A stretch of 64,000 nucleotides of DNA, from NCBI GenBank assembly GCA_934045075.1, contig OW203732.1:19345889-19409888 (forward strand), written 5' to 3'. The notes beneath the pieces were generated by a model. That model was not told the origin of the DNA, searched no databases, and saw nothing but the letters and a program-made list of their open reading frames with translations. This stretch comes from Yponomeuta sedellus. Lineage: Eukaryota; Arthropoda; Insecta; Lepidoptera; Yponomeutidae. Position 1 is the stretch's first letter. Each line of letters begins with the position of its first letter. The position numbers were made by a program, and so were the translations under genes. Positions 11,811 through 22,863 of the stretch are shown here, piece after piece.

Positions 11811-11958
11811 GTCGATTTCATATTTATCTACACCTCAGTGAATCAGGTGCAGCAGAAAACCTGCGCTGGTCACCTGTGGCTAGCATTTTTCCGAGCTGCA
11901 GCCTTTTTCTTTTGTTGCACTTGTGTTCGCACGATTGTATCACACATTTTATTTTTAT

Positions 11959-12313
11959 ATTCTTTCTAATGCACTAACCCGTGCTAAGGACAATTTAAAA
12001 AACCTATTTAGAGGCTAAATATTCCACCCATACCGGGATTCGAACCCGCGACCTCTGGCTATCCGTGCCAGCGCTCTTTCCAACTGAGCTAATGGGCGAC
12101 TCACCGGCATCAGAGAAATTTCGAACCTCTTTACAATATTCCCTGTATTACGTACAGGCAGCGACATCTGGCTGAAGTAATTTGCATCACTTGCAGCCCC
12201 GAGTACCTACTTTGCAGTTAGGTTTTACATCGGAATGATATTGCTGTACCCACATGATTATATTCTTTCTAATGCACTAACCCGTGCTAAGGACAATTTA
12301 AAAAACCTATTTA
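11959..12313 (-). repeat. 305-bp tRNA-like repeat, full unit plus overlap (dimer junction)
   Basis: Read on the minus strand: tail, head, tRNA-like module, tail. The end segment TATTCTTTCTAATGCACTAA ... AACCTATTTA occurs at both edges with a spacing of about 303 bp, so the copy spans more than one unit of a head-to-tail array. The tRNA-like part lies near 12027-12105 and keeps a B box (GGTTCGAATCC on the minus strand). Confidence 0.85.
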
Positions 12314-12548
12314 TAATTTTATTTTTGTTGTTCGGTTTTATTTTTATTTGTGTTCCGATGGAGATAAATGTTTTTTCACTTTCACTTTCAAATTTAATTG
12401 AATTTGTTCGAGCCCGGGGCCTTACGCATGGTAGGCAGATGCGATTGGTTACTAGACAACCAACATTGTCAATGAAACAACTGCGTATCCCACCACTGTA
12501 CCCCACTGTATGCGTATCTTTTGACTCTTGCGTCAGTTTTTTTTATAA

Positions 12549-12916
12549 TCTATTATAAATAAAATTCAAAGTCCTGACTGACTCACTCATCAACGCCCAG
12601 CCCAAGCCGTTGGACCTAGGAAGCTGAAATTTTGCACCGAGGGTCTATATATAATGTAGGCAAGGAATAAGACCGGATTTTTTTTAAAATTCTACCAATA
12701 AGGAGGCGAAAAGTGTTGGCAAAATTTGTATGGGAGGTATAAAGAAGGTTGTCTAATTTTCTTGAAACTTAAAATACTCGTAAATACTCTTCAACACAGT
12801 TGATTGAACACGTGTATCGCCGTTTTTTTTAAATTGAACCCCTAAGAGAGTAAACGGGGTTGCAACATTTTGTAGCAACTAAAATCCACGCGGAAAGAGT
12901 CGCGGGCAAAAGCTAG
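12549..12916 (+). mobile_element. non-autonomous Helitron-type element
   Basis: It begins TCTATTATAAATAAAATTC after an A and ends in ...GCGGGCAAAAGCTAG before a T, matching the Helitron pattern of insertion between A and T with TC and CTAG termini. A short GC-rich potential hairpin (CGCGGAAAGAGTCGCG) lies just before the end. A second copy with the same ends is at 53087-53438. It has no coding capacity. Confidence 0.8.
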
Positions 12917-14339
12917 TAAGGTATAAAATTATGGTGTCTGTGAGTGACCAATCAGCGATTTCTTTCAATGTGTTAGTGCTTCAGCTTGCCACTATGGAGA
13001 CATGGGCGTGATGATGCTCTAACAACGTGCCAGTGTAAATACGAACGCGATAAGGCGCAAGCATTGTGCCGGATACGCCACTGGAAGTAGGCTAACAGGA
13101 GACCGCTAGATAACCAACTAGATTAGTAACAATTGACGTTTTAAGGGCATTGGGAAGGCCACAGGAAAAAGTTTTTATTCATTGTGTAGTTTTCCTGCGC
13201 GTGAAAAACAATAATGGCCTTAAGACGTTGACACACAAGCCTCAGCCATCCCTATCAGTGTGGTTAGGAATAAAAGAGAGGAGAGACAACTGAAACTAAG
13301 TGCCAAATAGGCTAATTGACTGAAAACAAACTCAGATTTTTCGTTGGTGTGTAATAATAAGTGCCTAAGTAAATATTTTTTTAAAAAAAGGAAATAATTA
13401 CTTTTTAAAATTATCCACCAAAACGCTCTTGAGCAATATGGCGTCGCACAGAAATTAGTGACGTCACTGGTCAGTACACAAACAAATGTCATGTCAACTC
13501 TCAGGTTCTTGGATCGATATTTGCCGAGACGTGACGTCATTAGAGATTCGAGCAATCCTGGCCGTTTTCGATAAAATTGCCATGGATATCAAATTACCAA
13601 GTTTTATCCTCTAAATAGGTTTTTAAGTTTTATCCTGTTTTTCGCAAAAATGATCCAATTTTTATTTTAGTTAAAAAGCTCTAAATAGGTTTTAAAAGTC
13701 ATAATTGATACACAATGACATGTGGTATATAATTAATACTTTTTTTCACTGTCAAATAGGCCATTGAGAATAAAATATATTTTGCAGCATAACAGCCATG
13801 TTTGTTGACGCTTAACTACTTCTGTGTAGTCCTAGAAAGAAGAGTTGTAACGATGTACAAATTTAGAGGCAGTACTGATAAAACTCGTGAGTTGATTGTT
13901 CATCACCCATGTTTTTGACGTTGAATGGCCAGTTATACGCAATGAGTGTCTTGAGGTTTTGCAAGAGAAAGGTTGGGGATGCATGATAAATTTACCATGT
14001 TTAATAATTGTTGTAATGCTTGAATTATTGTAATGCTTGGAATTGTTGTATGATTTTGTATCACATAAATGAATAATATTGCTGGACTGTCTCTTTGGTC
14101 TAGTGGTATCACATCTCATTACCAGCTGGAGGTCGTGGGTTAGCCTCCCACTGGAGGCTGCCATGCCGCATGATTTTCCTAATAGAATTAAGCGCGTTTA
14201 AGCAAAAAACATACAAACTCTTCAACTTTATAATATTAATAAGTACCTATAGATGCTACTATGAAAATGAGGAGATTAGGAGCTACTGCAAATATTGCAA
14301 TAAAAGAAGGTTCTTTGTATATATTTTTAATCATATGTT
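12917..14339. other. gene-free stretch with repeat-tail scraps
   Basis: Two scraps of the 305-bp repeat tail (CTCTAAATAGGTTTT) lie at 13610-13626 and 13679-13697. A tRNA-like sequence at 14093-14160 (GGTCTAGTGGTATCAC) lacks a convincing cloverleaf. I recognise nothing else; the minus-strand open frame at 13220-13555 has no recognisable motif. Confidence 0.45.
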
Positions 14340-14665
14340 CACACTAATCATCACTGTCACTGGCTAAAGAGGAGGATGAATTTGTGTCTCTGGAGACTTG
14401 AATTATAAATTCATCAATGACATTATCCATTACACCATCAAATTCGGCGTTTTCTTCTCTTCTTTAATTACGTGCTCAACACAACGTTGCCATGCTGCTG
14501 CAGTAATTTTACTTATTGCTTCATGTAACAGGACCTTTATTTAGTTCGGCCATTTAAATAGTTTTATTTTTGGCAGCAACATGGTTTGGCAGCAACATGG
14601 CCTTTTACTTGCCCCCATATGATTTCTATCGGATTTAATTCACAATGATATGGGGGCAATCTATA
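14340..14665 (-). pseudogene. DDE transposase relic (IS630/Tc1-mariner type)
   Basis: Minus-strand translation around 14590-14655 gives LPPYHCELNPIEIIWGQVKG, followed by HVAAKNKTI. This is the block carrying the third catalytic acidic residue in DDE transposases of the IS630/Tc1/mariner group. Downstream, fragments readable as CVEHVIKEEE and an acidic C-terminus appear in shifted frames with stops. The N-terminal part upstream is too decayed for me to read. An inactive relic. Confidence 0.75.
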
Positions 14666-17343
14666 TTTTTGTCTTATGCCATTTTGTCACACATATATGC
14701 TATTATACTTATGCCATATACATGTATTGACAAACGACTAAACTTCACTTGTTGGCATAAACTAAATTTCCCAAAATGTTTGTCACACCTGAATTTCATC
14801 CATGTTTCTTTTTCTGTAGGGCTGTCGCGTAAAATTAATGTCAATTTTTTTATAGTTTTTCGAAATAACAAGGTAATATGCATGTTATTTGAGTGATTAT
14901 AGTGAAATATGCTGCAATAGGAATTGTTCATAAATAATTAGCATGTAAAAGGCTATAATCATGTAACCAATAGAAAATTTGTAAAACCTGAGTTGTGATA
15001 ACCCTAAATTGGTTTGTTTACCTCTATTCTTTATCGAATTTGGCTTAAGTGACTGATTCTATTGTGAAGTTATTTTTATGATAAAATTAAGCATTCCTTT
15101 CTGGGGCATTAAACTGTGGACATTGTTTTTCCTTTACAAATAATAATAAACACTGGAACGACTCCAATTGTGGCTTTATTTGTAGATATGTAGTAATATT
15201 TTAATAAAACAGAAAACTGGATAAAAACGGATAAGCAGGTAAAATAGTCGGATCTGGTCGAAGGGTGAAGTAGTGTGCCGTTATGAATACTACCGGCTTT
15301 CACAAACAAATCAATGTTGGTTTTCCCAACACTGCTATTTTGAAATATGGAGCAATGGAAAAGTTAATAAAGCTTTGGAAAACATCTCTACAACTATTTC
15401 TAGGTTTTAAGAAATAATAAATTTGGCCCTCAAATATTGTTTTTGCGCCAAGAATATAATTCCTCTTAGATGTGTCCTATACTAGACCTGTGACCCTTCT
15501 TAACTTTATTTTTATGCAACTTCTGCGGAAACTTTTTTGGTGTATCTATAGTTTTTTTTTCTGAGGAGATAACATAATGCATGTCAAGTGTTGATCAATT
15601 GATAAAGTGGCCTGTAACTCATGTATTGGGGCTTAACTTAATTGGTTCACAGATAGTATTGTTTCATAATTCATGTAAAGGTTGGTCATATTATTGATTA
15701 TTTCATTCTTTCCTACCATCAGTTGCCTTAACCATATAGTAATTCAAGCATAATAAATAAGCCAGGAATCCTACAGACTGTAACAAAACCAATTTTCTAT
15801 GACTAGGTCAGAATCTAATCAACCTAATTGGATTCTATTGATACCAATTGGACTCCTATGACAATGGTTTGCAATTGTTATTTTTCAAGGTCATTATCTA
15901 ACAGGTTAAGGACTATAACAAGACTTTATTAAAAGTGCAAACAGTAGAAATTGCTTTGTTGCTTTACCTAGGGTAATCCTTTAGATAATGCACTTTTTCT
16001 AAGACATGCTTCGCACTAATAGGTATCTCCATAGCACATCAATCTTTACATGCATGCAAGCTGTATAAGAGTAAAAAACAAACTAAGTGATAAAGTAATT
16101 TCTTACAAAACAAACTGTAGTTGTGTGATTGTAAATGAGACCTTGATTAGTTTTATTTCGCCTCCATCCAAAGACCACTTCCGAGGATCCGCGAAGATCG
16201 ATGTTGCACCCACTCTATCGCACTTTCATTCGATTGCAAACTACTCGCCACTTTCGACAAAAAGCAGCAGCGCGGCAAGTGGATCAAAACAATGACGAGA
16301 ATAGTAACGGTAGGTAGGTAATATGAGATCGCAAGTCGCGACCCTTTCACGCAATAACAGATGGCAGAGGGTTTTTTTTATCGATTAGTCCGCATACTTG
16401 CACTATGTTGGCCTCTGTTACAACTGTTTAGACTGTTTCCTACGTCCGACCTTGGATCAGCCTAATCTAATTACAATGAAAGGCATATACGTAATAACTT
16501 TCGGATTGATTCTGCTGGTGACACGATAATCCACCAGTCAGCTGCTAACATTAAAACTTAATTTGCGGCTTTTCTATTTGTTTTCCAAGTATTTTTTCAA
16601 CTTACCTAGGTTAGAATAGTCCCAATCAAGTTACTGCATCAACATTTTCCAATATCCTGTGCCACATAAATCCACATTCGATAACATTTTCGTCAATTCG
16701 CACAAACAAAAAAAACCAACGCACGGAGAGGAAGCGCATCGTTCAAGCTTCAAATTTATACTGACAGCCATGCTGCTGATGATTTCGTCTTTATTCTGGA
16801 CTTCGACGCTGATTGGTCAAACAAAGGCCTAAAAAAAATTTTGATGGCTGTGTTCCACCAATCCCATTGCAGTATTCAAAAATATTGATGGCGCGCCTAG
16901 GCCGCGTTTCAAAATCACGGAGCAAAACTACATAGGTATCTGTCAAACAAAACGTAGCAAGAAGTAACAGTCAGTAACATTCCCATACCCGCAATATATT
17001 AATACATAATTTGTTATTGTAAAATATTTATCTAGTATGTTTGAGGCTTCAAATCAGTAACTTGTGGCTTGATTGAGAAAACAAAAAGTTCGTGAATCAT
17101 GTTTATTGTATTGACGAAACTCTTTTTAGTGCATTTACCTCATAATATATCATTCACGCAGTGCATTGCATAAAATAATAATGAAGAACGGAACGTACAC
17201 ATAAAACATTTGGACACAAATTAGACAGGTACTGTTTGGAGGTTATTTGGCGCACACTCGTTGTATGTTTTGCACTTTTGTATGTTTTGTTTTATATATA
17301 AATCGTGTGATTTCGTGAGAAACAAGACATTTTGCGTTTAATA
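14666..17343. other. gene-free AT-rich stretch upstream of NOL12
   Basis: I see no exon with conserved motifs and no repeat with clear ends. The plus-strand frame at 16050-16295 and the minus-strand frame at 16153-16350 have no motif I can name. The promoter of NOL12 should lie in the last few hundred bases, but I see no defined core element. Confidence 0.4.
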
Positions 17344-19252
17344 ATGGCGAAGAGAAAAAACAAAAACCAGGAAAAGAAAAAGAAAGTATCTCTAGTGTTT
17401 GATGAAAACAAACGCAAGTAATTATCCATTTACCCAACTTTCCTACGTCTTTCTCGATTTAAGATCTTCACTCACTTAGTAAACCTAAATTTCTAGGGAA
17501 TTCCTAACTGGCTTTCGTAAGAGGAAACTGGAACGAAAAAAGAAAGCCCAAGAAGAACTGCAGATACTTCTGAAGGGTGAGAGAAAGAGGATTAAACAAG
17601 AGGTAAGCAAACCCTGACTGCAAATGCAAATTTAGAAGGAAAAAGAATATATAAAAATAGTATGTTGTCGTATTTTCTTCTTCATGCACAAAAAATGAGC
17701 ACAAATTACAACTTTTAACAGAAAATGCAATATTTGCTTTCCTGGTGTACAATAAAGAATGTTCTTATCTTATTTGCTATAATATGGAACTTCAATAGTA
17801 TACCAAGAAAATAATATAATAAAAATCTTTAGATATAGGCCTTACCCTTTCCACCCATCTACTGTCATATCATATAGCATGTTGCAGAATGCAGAAATGT
17901 ATGATGAAACTTAAGTGAATTATCCTACTCCTCAATACAAACGTGAAACTTTAAAATCACAAAATATCAAATGTTTCATCAACAACTTAAACTGTAAATA
18001 TATTTTTTAGCGATTTCAGATTTGGCCCCTAAGTAAAAGTTGTCTGATGGGCAGAATAACCCTAAAATTGTTCCTAAGCACGGGTTAGTGCATTAAAAAA
18101 AAAGGATATAATCAGAATAACCCTAACCTACTGAACACACTTTCCTCCTATTTCTTGTACACTATCTGTTTATCTGCTATGTTAGTTGACTAATGATACT
18201 TACACAACTAACGTTGAAATTAGAAAATTGTTTTAATTATTGCAAAAAGTACAAAAATAACTCAAAATTTACTAAGTTAATATGCTATGCGATAATATGG
18301 ATATACTCAGCTAAATGCTGTGTGTGTGAACATCAGTGCTGATTTGATAACATCTTTTAACAGCAAATAAACAGATTGGTACCTTATTTAGAAAAAATAC
18401 AGTGAAAACACTCCAGATAGTACCCATCTGGAGTGTTTTAACTGTATTTTTTCTAAATAAGGTACCAATCTGTTGATTTGCTGTTAAAAGATGTTGTAGT
18501 TGATTGGGCAGGCCAAACAACTACACAATTACATTACTACAGGTTTTTTAAACACCCTCTGCATTTTAGAGGAATCACATATTTGTAGTGTGTGTTTTAT
18601 ACTGTTAGTGTATGAAAAACTGGAAATAAATCCCTTATTTATTAGTGTCATATTTACACATCAAATGATTTGTCTAAATTACCCTGGTCTATTGCAGAAC
18701 AAAGAATCATACAAAAAGCTAATAGTATCAAGTCGTCCAATTCCTGACATAGAACAACTACTACAAGACGAATATGAGGATGAAGATGTAAACGTCAAAA
18801 TAGTTGAATTGTCATCTGATACACTGCAGAAAAAAAACTTATTCATAGGAGAGAACAAGCCTAAAGAAAGCAATAATGCTCCAAAAGAAGCAAAAAAATC
18901 CAAAGAACCCAGTGCATTTGAAATCAAAGGTATGGGCTCAGACACAGAAGTAGAAGAAGATTATTCTAATTCAGAAGCAGAGGAGGAACATGATAAAAAC
19001 AAAGTAAGCACCAAGAAAGACCTCAAGAAAATTCTCAAAAAGCAGGCAACGAAAAAGATACAAAAAAGTAAAGTATTTCAAATGAAGAACAAGTTGGAGC
19101 GAGTCAAGAATAAAAAGAAGTCTCATCAAAAGAAGGAGCATGTAAAGAAGACAATAGCTAAAAGAGAGAGGGGGCATCATGGGCCGCCTAAAAAGGAAAA
19201 AGGGTCACAGAAAACTAAAGGAAAGAAAGTATTTGGTAGGAGAAAACATTGA
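17344..19252 (+). CDS. NOL12: NOL12 (nucleolar protein 12 / RRP17 family), 3 exons, 244 aa
   Basis: Exons: 17344-17417, 17497-17602, 18698-19252, joined at GT-AG sites with phases 2 and 0; 735 nt including stop. The N-terminus is a basic MAKRKNKNQEKKKK stretch, followed by the family core SLVFDENKRKEFLTGFRKRK and LERKKKAQEELQILLKGERK (about residues 16-56), as in human NOL12 and yeast Rrp17. The C-terminal half is very charged: an acidic stretch (about residues 130-155), then Lys/Arg-rich nucleolar-localisation-like sequence to the end (KGKKVFGRRKH). Known family role: nucleolar RNA-binding protein in 60S pre-rRNA processing. It converges on NTHL1. Intron 2 holds a palindromic MITE and a scrap of the 305-bp repeat. 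Confidence 0.88.
18062..18110 (+). repeat. scrap of the 305-bp repeat
   Basis: CCTAAGCACGGGTTAGTGCATT followed by an A-run, inside NOL12 intron 2. Confidence 0.7.
18349..18495. mobile_element. palindromic foldback element in NOL12 intron 2
   Basis: The two arms, 18349-18420 and 18424-18495, are reverse complements with only about three mismatches and almost no loop (left arm begins AACATCTTTTAACAGCAAAT). It would form one long hairpin in the intron RNA. It looks like a foldback MITE; I see no clear TSD. Confidence 0.85.
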
Positions 19253-19257
19253 ATAAA
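19252..19257 (+). promoter_or_regulatory. NOL12 poly(A) signal overlapping the stop codon
   Basis: The stop TGA occupies 19250-19252 and AATAAA occupies 19252-19257, sharing one base. If used, the 3' UTR would be only about 20-40 nt. Confidence 0.5.
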
Positions 19258-19289
19258 ACCTTAGCCGTTATTTAAAAGAGACATGTACT

Positions 19290-19295
19290 TTTATT
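19290..19295 (-). promoter_or_regulatory. candidate NTHL1 poly(A) signal
   Basis: TTTATT on the plus strand (AATAAA on the minus strand), about 215 bp past the NTHL1 stop and 33 bp from the NOL12 signal on the other strand. Confidence 0.45.
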
Positions 19296-19508
19296 TTAAA
19301 ACATAACACAATTTAATTAAACAGCACACATGAAAAAATATCACAAAATAATCATGGGTTCTTAAACTGGTTTTGTAGTTAAATAATCCTAAATCTAATG
19401 AGGTAGCCTTGCTTCAAAATAGAAATGAACAAGTATGTATGTAACTTCTACAACCATAGTCTTATCCAAAGATGTTATAGACTTATATTGAATGAAAAAT
19501 AATTTAAA

Positions 19509-22500
19509 TCAACAAGTTTTAGTTCTTTCAGATTTTCGAACAGAACCATTCTGTTTTTCCGTAGTCTTTAGCGTTACTTTACGCGACTTACTTTTTGTTT
19601 TATTTGCACTGTCGTTTTCATCTTTTATTTCACAAGGTTCCTTTTTCATTTTAACATCATCGTGAATTCTGGCTTCCAAGCCCTTGAATTTCGGCGGCGC
19701 CTTCCGCTTCGACGCCTTCTTCGGTAAATCCAAAAAAATCTTCTTCACCTCGAACTCGTCCATTTCGTCATGTGAGCCTTCTGTTTTCACTTCATCTTTG
19801 ACGGGAGTTACTATGCCTGAGACATCAGGCCTTTTGTTTGGCGACTTCCTAACTTTACCTGTGTAGGGACAGATGTGTTTGTTCAAGCATTCATCGCACG
19901 CTGGACCGACGGGATGGCATATAGTTTGACCGAAACCGACCATCAGATGGTTAACTTCACTCCACAGATCGTAGGGTATCCAGGTCTCTAGGGCCTTGCG
20001 CGTATCTTCGGGTGTGTTGGTCGGTTTCTTCACCCAGCCTATTCGGTTGCTGATTCTGTGTACGTGTGTGTCGACACCTGGAAACAATGATTGTTTTTCT
20101 ATGACCGACACACCCTTGCTATGGTTCGCGACTTTTCATAGTTTTTAAGTAGTGAATTTTTTCTGAAATTTAGAGGAATTCGAACTAATTAATTTTTTTT
20201 TAAATCTCGAAAAAGTATTCTACTTTTTACTCTACAATTTTTAAAGTTGGCATACTACACAATGTAAAGGCCACTCTGTATTTAGACCTACTAAACTTCT
20301 TACCAATCCCTGTGACCTTATTCCAGGCCACCTTCATGCAGATGTGCGCCATCTTAGGCCCCACACCTGTGAGCTTGCACAGCTTGTCCACTGAGTCCGG
20401 AATGTCGCTATCATACTGATCCTTTAGTGTTTGTGTGGTCTTCTTTATGTACTTTACTTTGGTCTGGAATGACAAGAGTTGTGAACTGGTACGGATAGCC
20501 AGAGGTTGCGGGTTCGAATCCCGGCATGGGTGAAATTTTTAGCCTCTAAATAGGTTTTTAAATTTGTTCCTTAGCACGGGTTAGTGCATTAAAAATAAAA
20601 ATAGTGTAATCATGTGGGTACAGTGATATCGTTCCGATGTTAAAACCTAACTGCAAAGTAGGTGGTCGGGGCTCTAAGTAATGCAATTTGCTTAAGTCAG
20701 ATGTCGCTGCCTGTACGTAATACAGAGAATATTGTAAAGAGGTTCGAAATTTTCACTGATGCCGTGAGTCGCCCATTGGCTCAATTGGTAGAGCGCTGGT
20801 ACGGATAGCCAGAGGTTGCGGGTTCGAATCCCGGCATGGGTTAAATTTTTAGCCTCTAAATAGGTTTTTAAAAGAGTTGTGAATTTAGTAGGTTCTCAGA
20901 ACAAAATATTGATCAAAAACCCTGATGGAGCCTAAATTTGATGTAAAAGTGGGATGTGCTCACCTTCCAGAACCCAACTGGGTATATCAGTTTGCCTAGC
21001 TCCTCATCACTGAGTGCCAAGATGCCATCCACTGTGCACCCACGAGCGATGAGACGCTCCATAGCAGCAAATGTCACCTGGTCTTTGGTCTGACTGGATA
21101 GCATTAGAGACAGCAGACTCTGGTACCTGATTACCTGTTGTACAAAGAACTTTATTATATAACTTCACACAGCTGGCACCCTATTTGCCTCAATTATGAC
21201 AAATCCTAAGCCTGAGTCAAAGTGTAGCCAAATAGTATGTGATGTAAGGGGAAATCCAAAGATGCTGGATACGGCAAGCTGAAGACAGCGCGCTATGGCG
21301 CTCATTGGGGGAGGGCTATGTCCAGCAGTGGACTAATATAGCCTAAAGAAGAAGTAAGGGGAAATGCTTTAAAATTAAATTGGATTATCATTGTATTTAT
21401 CACCTACGGGATCCAGCTCTGGGGTACCGCCAGCAATAGTAATCTCGAAATCTTGGAGATTCCAAAACAAGACAATCAGGACAATTCTTAGCATTCCATA
21501 CTTCATAAGCAACAAATACATCCACATGGACCTAAAAATCACCACAGTCAGACAAGAGATAGCAAAATACAGCGAAAAATTCCAAACTAGGGGTTGGTGG
21601 GTAAAGTTGGGTCGACAGCATTGCTGCTGTCGACCCAACTTTACCCAACTTTTGGAATTTTTCGCTGAGAGATGCTCACTGGATGCAGACGAAAAAGATA
21701 TTGAACTGACAACACAATGGCCCATTGTTATAAACAGATTGCCACGTAACTGACAAGATAAAGAAAAAAAAAATCATTGTATTTAGAGTCCATGAAACCA
21801 CAGATAATTGAACATCTTCTTTTGGGGTTTCACATAGGTACTCCAGTGTAAAAAACTCACTAGACTTAGTTTTTCTAAGGTATGTGAATACCTCAGACAC
21901 TCAGGTATCATCAGGGTTGCCCTTCACCATAAGCAAGTGGTATATTAGTAAGTGTGTAAGGAGGGATACTATTTCTCCTCAACAAAGAAATGATAAGAAG
22001 GGTTTAGGATTCAGCAGGAATATAATAGCGTGCACCAGAAAATTTGTGTCTGTAAAAACGAGTTACTTGACGTGACTGTTTGTATGGCACTTGTGTCACG
22101 GGGCGGTGAGAGTATTCCGCTGGCCAGCACGCATGAGGCGCGCTAATGCTCTATGTAGGAAGCACTACAAGTGCTACTACTTCACAAATAGAACAGTAAA
22201 TAATATCAATAGAAATAAAAAGTTATTGGTAAAACTAATGAAAAAGTCTCACTTTCTCTGGTGCCTTAGCATCCATAGTCATATGGCAGCCCATGGAGTC
22301 AACCGGGGCATCATTGTTGGATCTCATCACTCGTAGGTTAGCCAGGAACTCCCGCCAATTAGGAGGCTCCCAAATTCCATCCTATAAAACAATTAAGTTA
22401 CAATGCTAACATGAGCATATACTTAGTTAAATTTTAAGATTACTTTGCATTGTGCTTTGGTTTGAGTTCGAATATTTTTTTTCAAAGAGTCAATTCAAAT

Positions 22501-22863
22501 ATTTTTTTGAAATACACCTTGAAAGTCATTAAATTGACAATAGGCTTATAGGGATTTTAACTTGTTATAGCTAAATTATAATGAGGGTTGTACCTTATCT
22601 TTCGTCGGTGATTCCTTTTCATACTCAATTTTAACATGTGGTCTTTTCTCAAACTTGAATTGATTTAGGTTGGCCAGTGATATTTCTCCTTCAGGGGGAC
22701 TTTCAGGCTCTACTTTGATTTCAACTTCTTTCTTAACTTTAGACTTAGTCGAACTTTCCGCCACAGCTTTTGAAGCTCCAGTGGTTTTACTTCTTAGGGC
22801 TTTGATATTCGTAATCGTTGCCTCTGCAACGTCTGCTGTGATCTTCTCTTTGACTCGCGGCAT
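19509..22863 (-). CDS. NTHL1: NTHL1 / endonuclease III DNA glycosylase, 5 exons, 432 aa
   Basis: Exons (minus): 22863-22594, 22381-22253, 21134-20964, 20463-20304, 20077-19509; phases 0,0,0,1; 1299 nt. Family role: bifunctional glycosylase/AP lyase that removes oxidised pyrimidines in nuclear and mitochondrial base excision repair. Visible: [19 protein letters not shown] (exon 2), LSSQTKDQ (exon 3), helix-hairpin-helix LTGVGPKMA with the Lys nucleophile K227, catalytic Asp D246 in VDTHVHR, and the four [4Fe-4S] cysteines C297, C304, C307, C313 spaced C-x6-C-x2-C-x5-C. The Lys-Asp spacing of 19 is as in the human enzyme. Residues 1-90 are a Lys/Glu-rich, probably disordered leader. The protein continues about 119 residues past the cluster in a Lys-rich tail that vertebrate NTHL1 lacks. 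A 305-bp-type repeat sits 21 nt upstream of the exon 4 acceptor. Confidence 0.93.
20486..20871 (+). repeat. 305-bp tRNA-like repeat, truncated dimer with 12-bp TSD
   Basis: The sequence runs: 3' half of the tRNA-like module, tail, head, complete tRNA-like module, tail. The two tails are 310 bp apart. AAGAGTTGTGAA occurs at 20474-20485 and 20872-20883, so the dimer was inserted as one piece. It lies in an NTHL1 intron right beside the exon 4 splice acceptor. Confidence 0.9.
21240..21352 (+). repeat. RTE LINE 3' terminus
   Basis: It contains ATGCTGGATACGGCAAGCTG, GCGCTATGGCGCTCATT and TGTCCAGCAGTGGACTAATA, ending in CTAAAGAAGAAG. In frame, this tail encodes the end of an RTE-type polyprotein (compare [18 protein letters not shown] at 48563-48664). 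Confidence 0.75.
21400..21760 (+). pseudogene. Jockey LINE C-terminal remnant carrying a palindrome
   Basis: TACGGGATCCAGCTCTGGGG reads [17 protein letters not shown], the same motif as in the Jockey element at 61260 ([17 protein letters not shown]). Later parts (INRLPRN-like) are frameshifted. Inside it, 21571-21667 is a near-perfect inverted repeat: outer arms CAGCGAAAAATTCCAAA / TTTGGAATTTTTCGCTG, inner arms GGGTAAAGTTGGGTCGACAG / CTGTCGACCCAACTTTACCC around a 4-8 nt loop. It lies in NTHL1 intron 2. Confidence 0.7.

Noticed and set aside
14093..14160. tRNA gene (GGTCTAGTGGTATCAC ... GTCGTGGGTTAGCCTCCC)
   Set aside because: The T-loop is not GGTTCRA-like and the stems do not close; more likely a tRNA pseudogene or SINE scrap.
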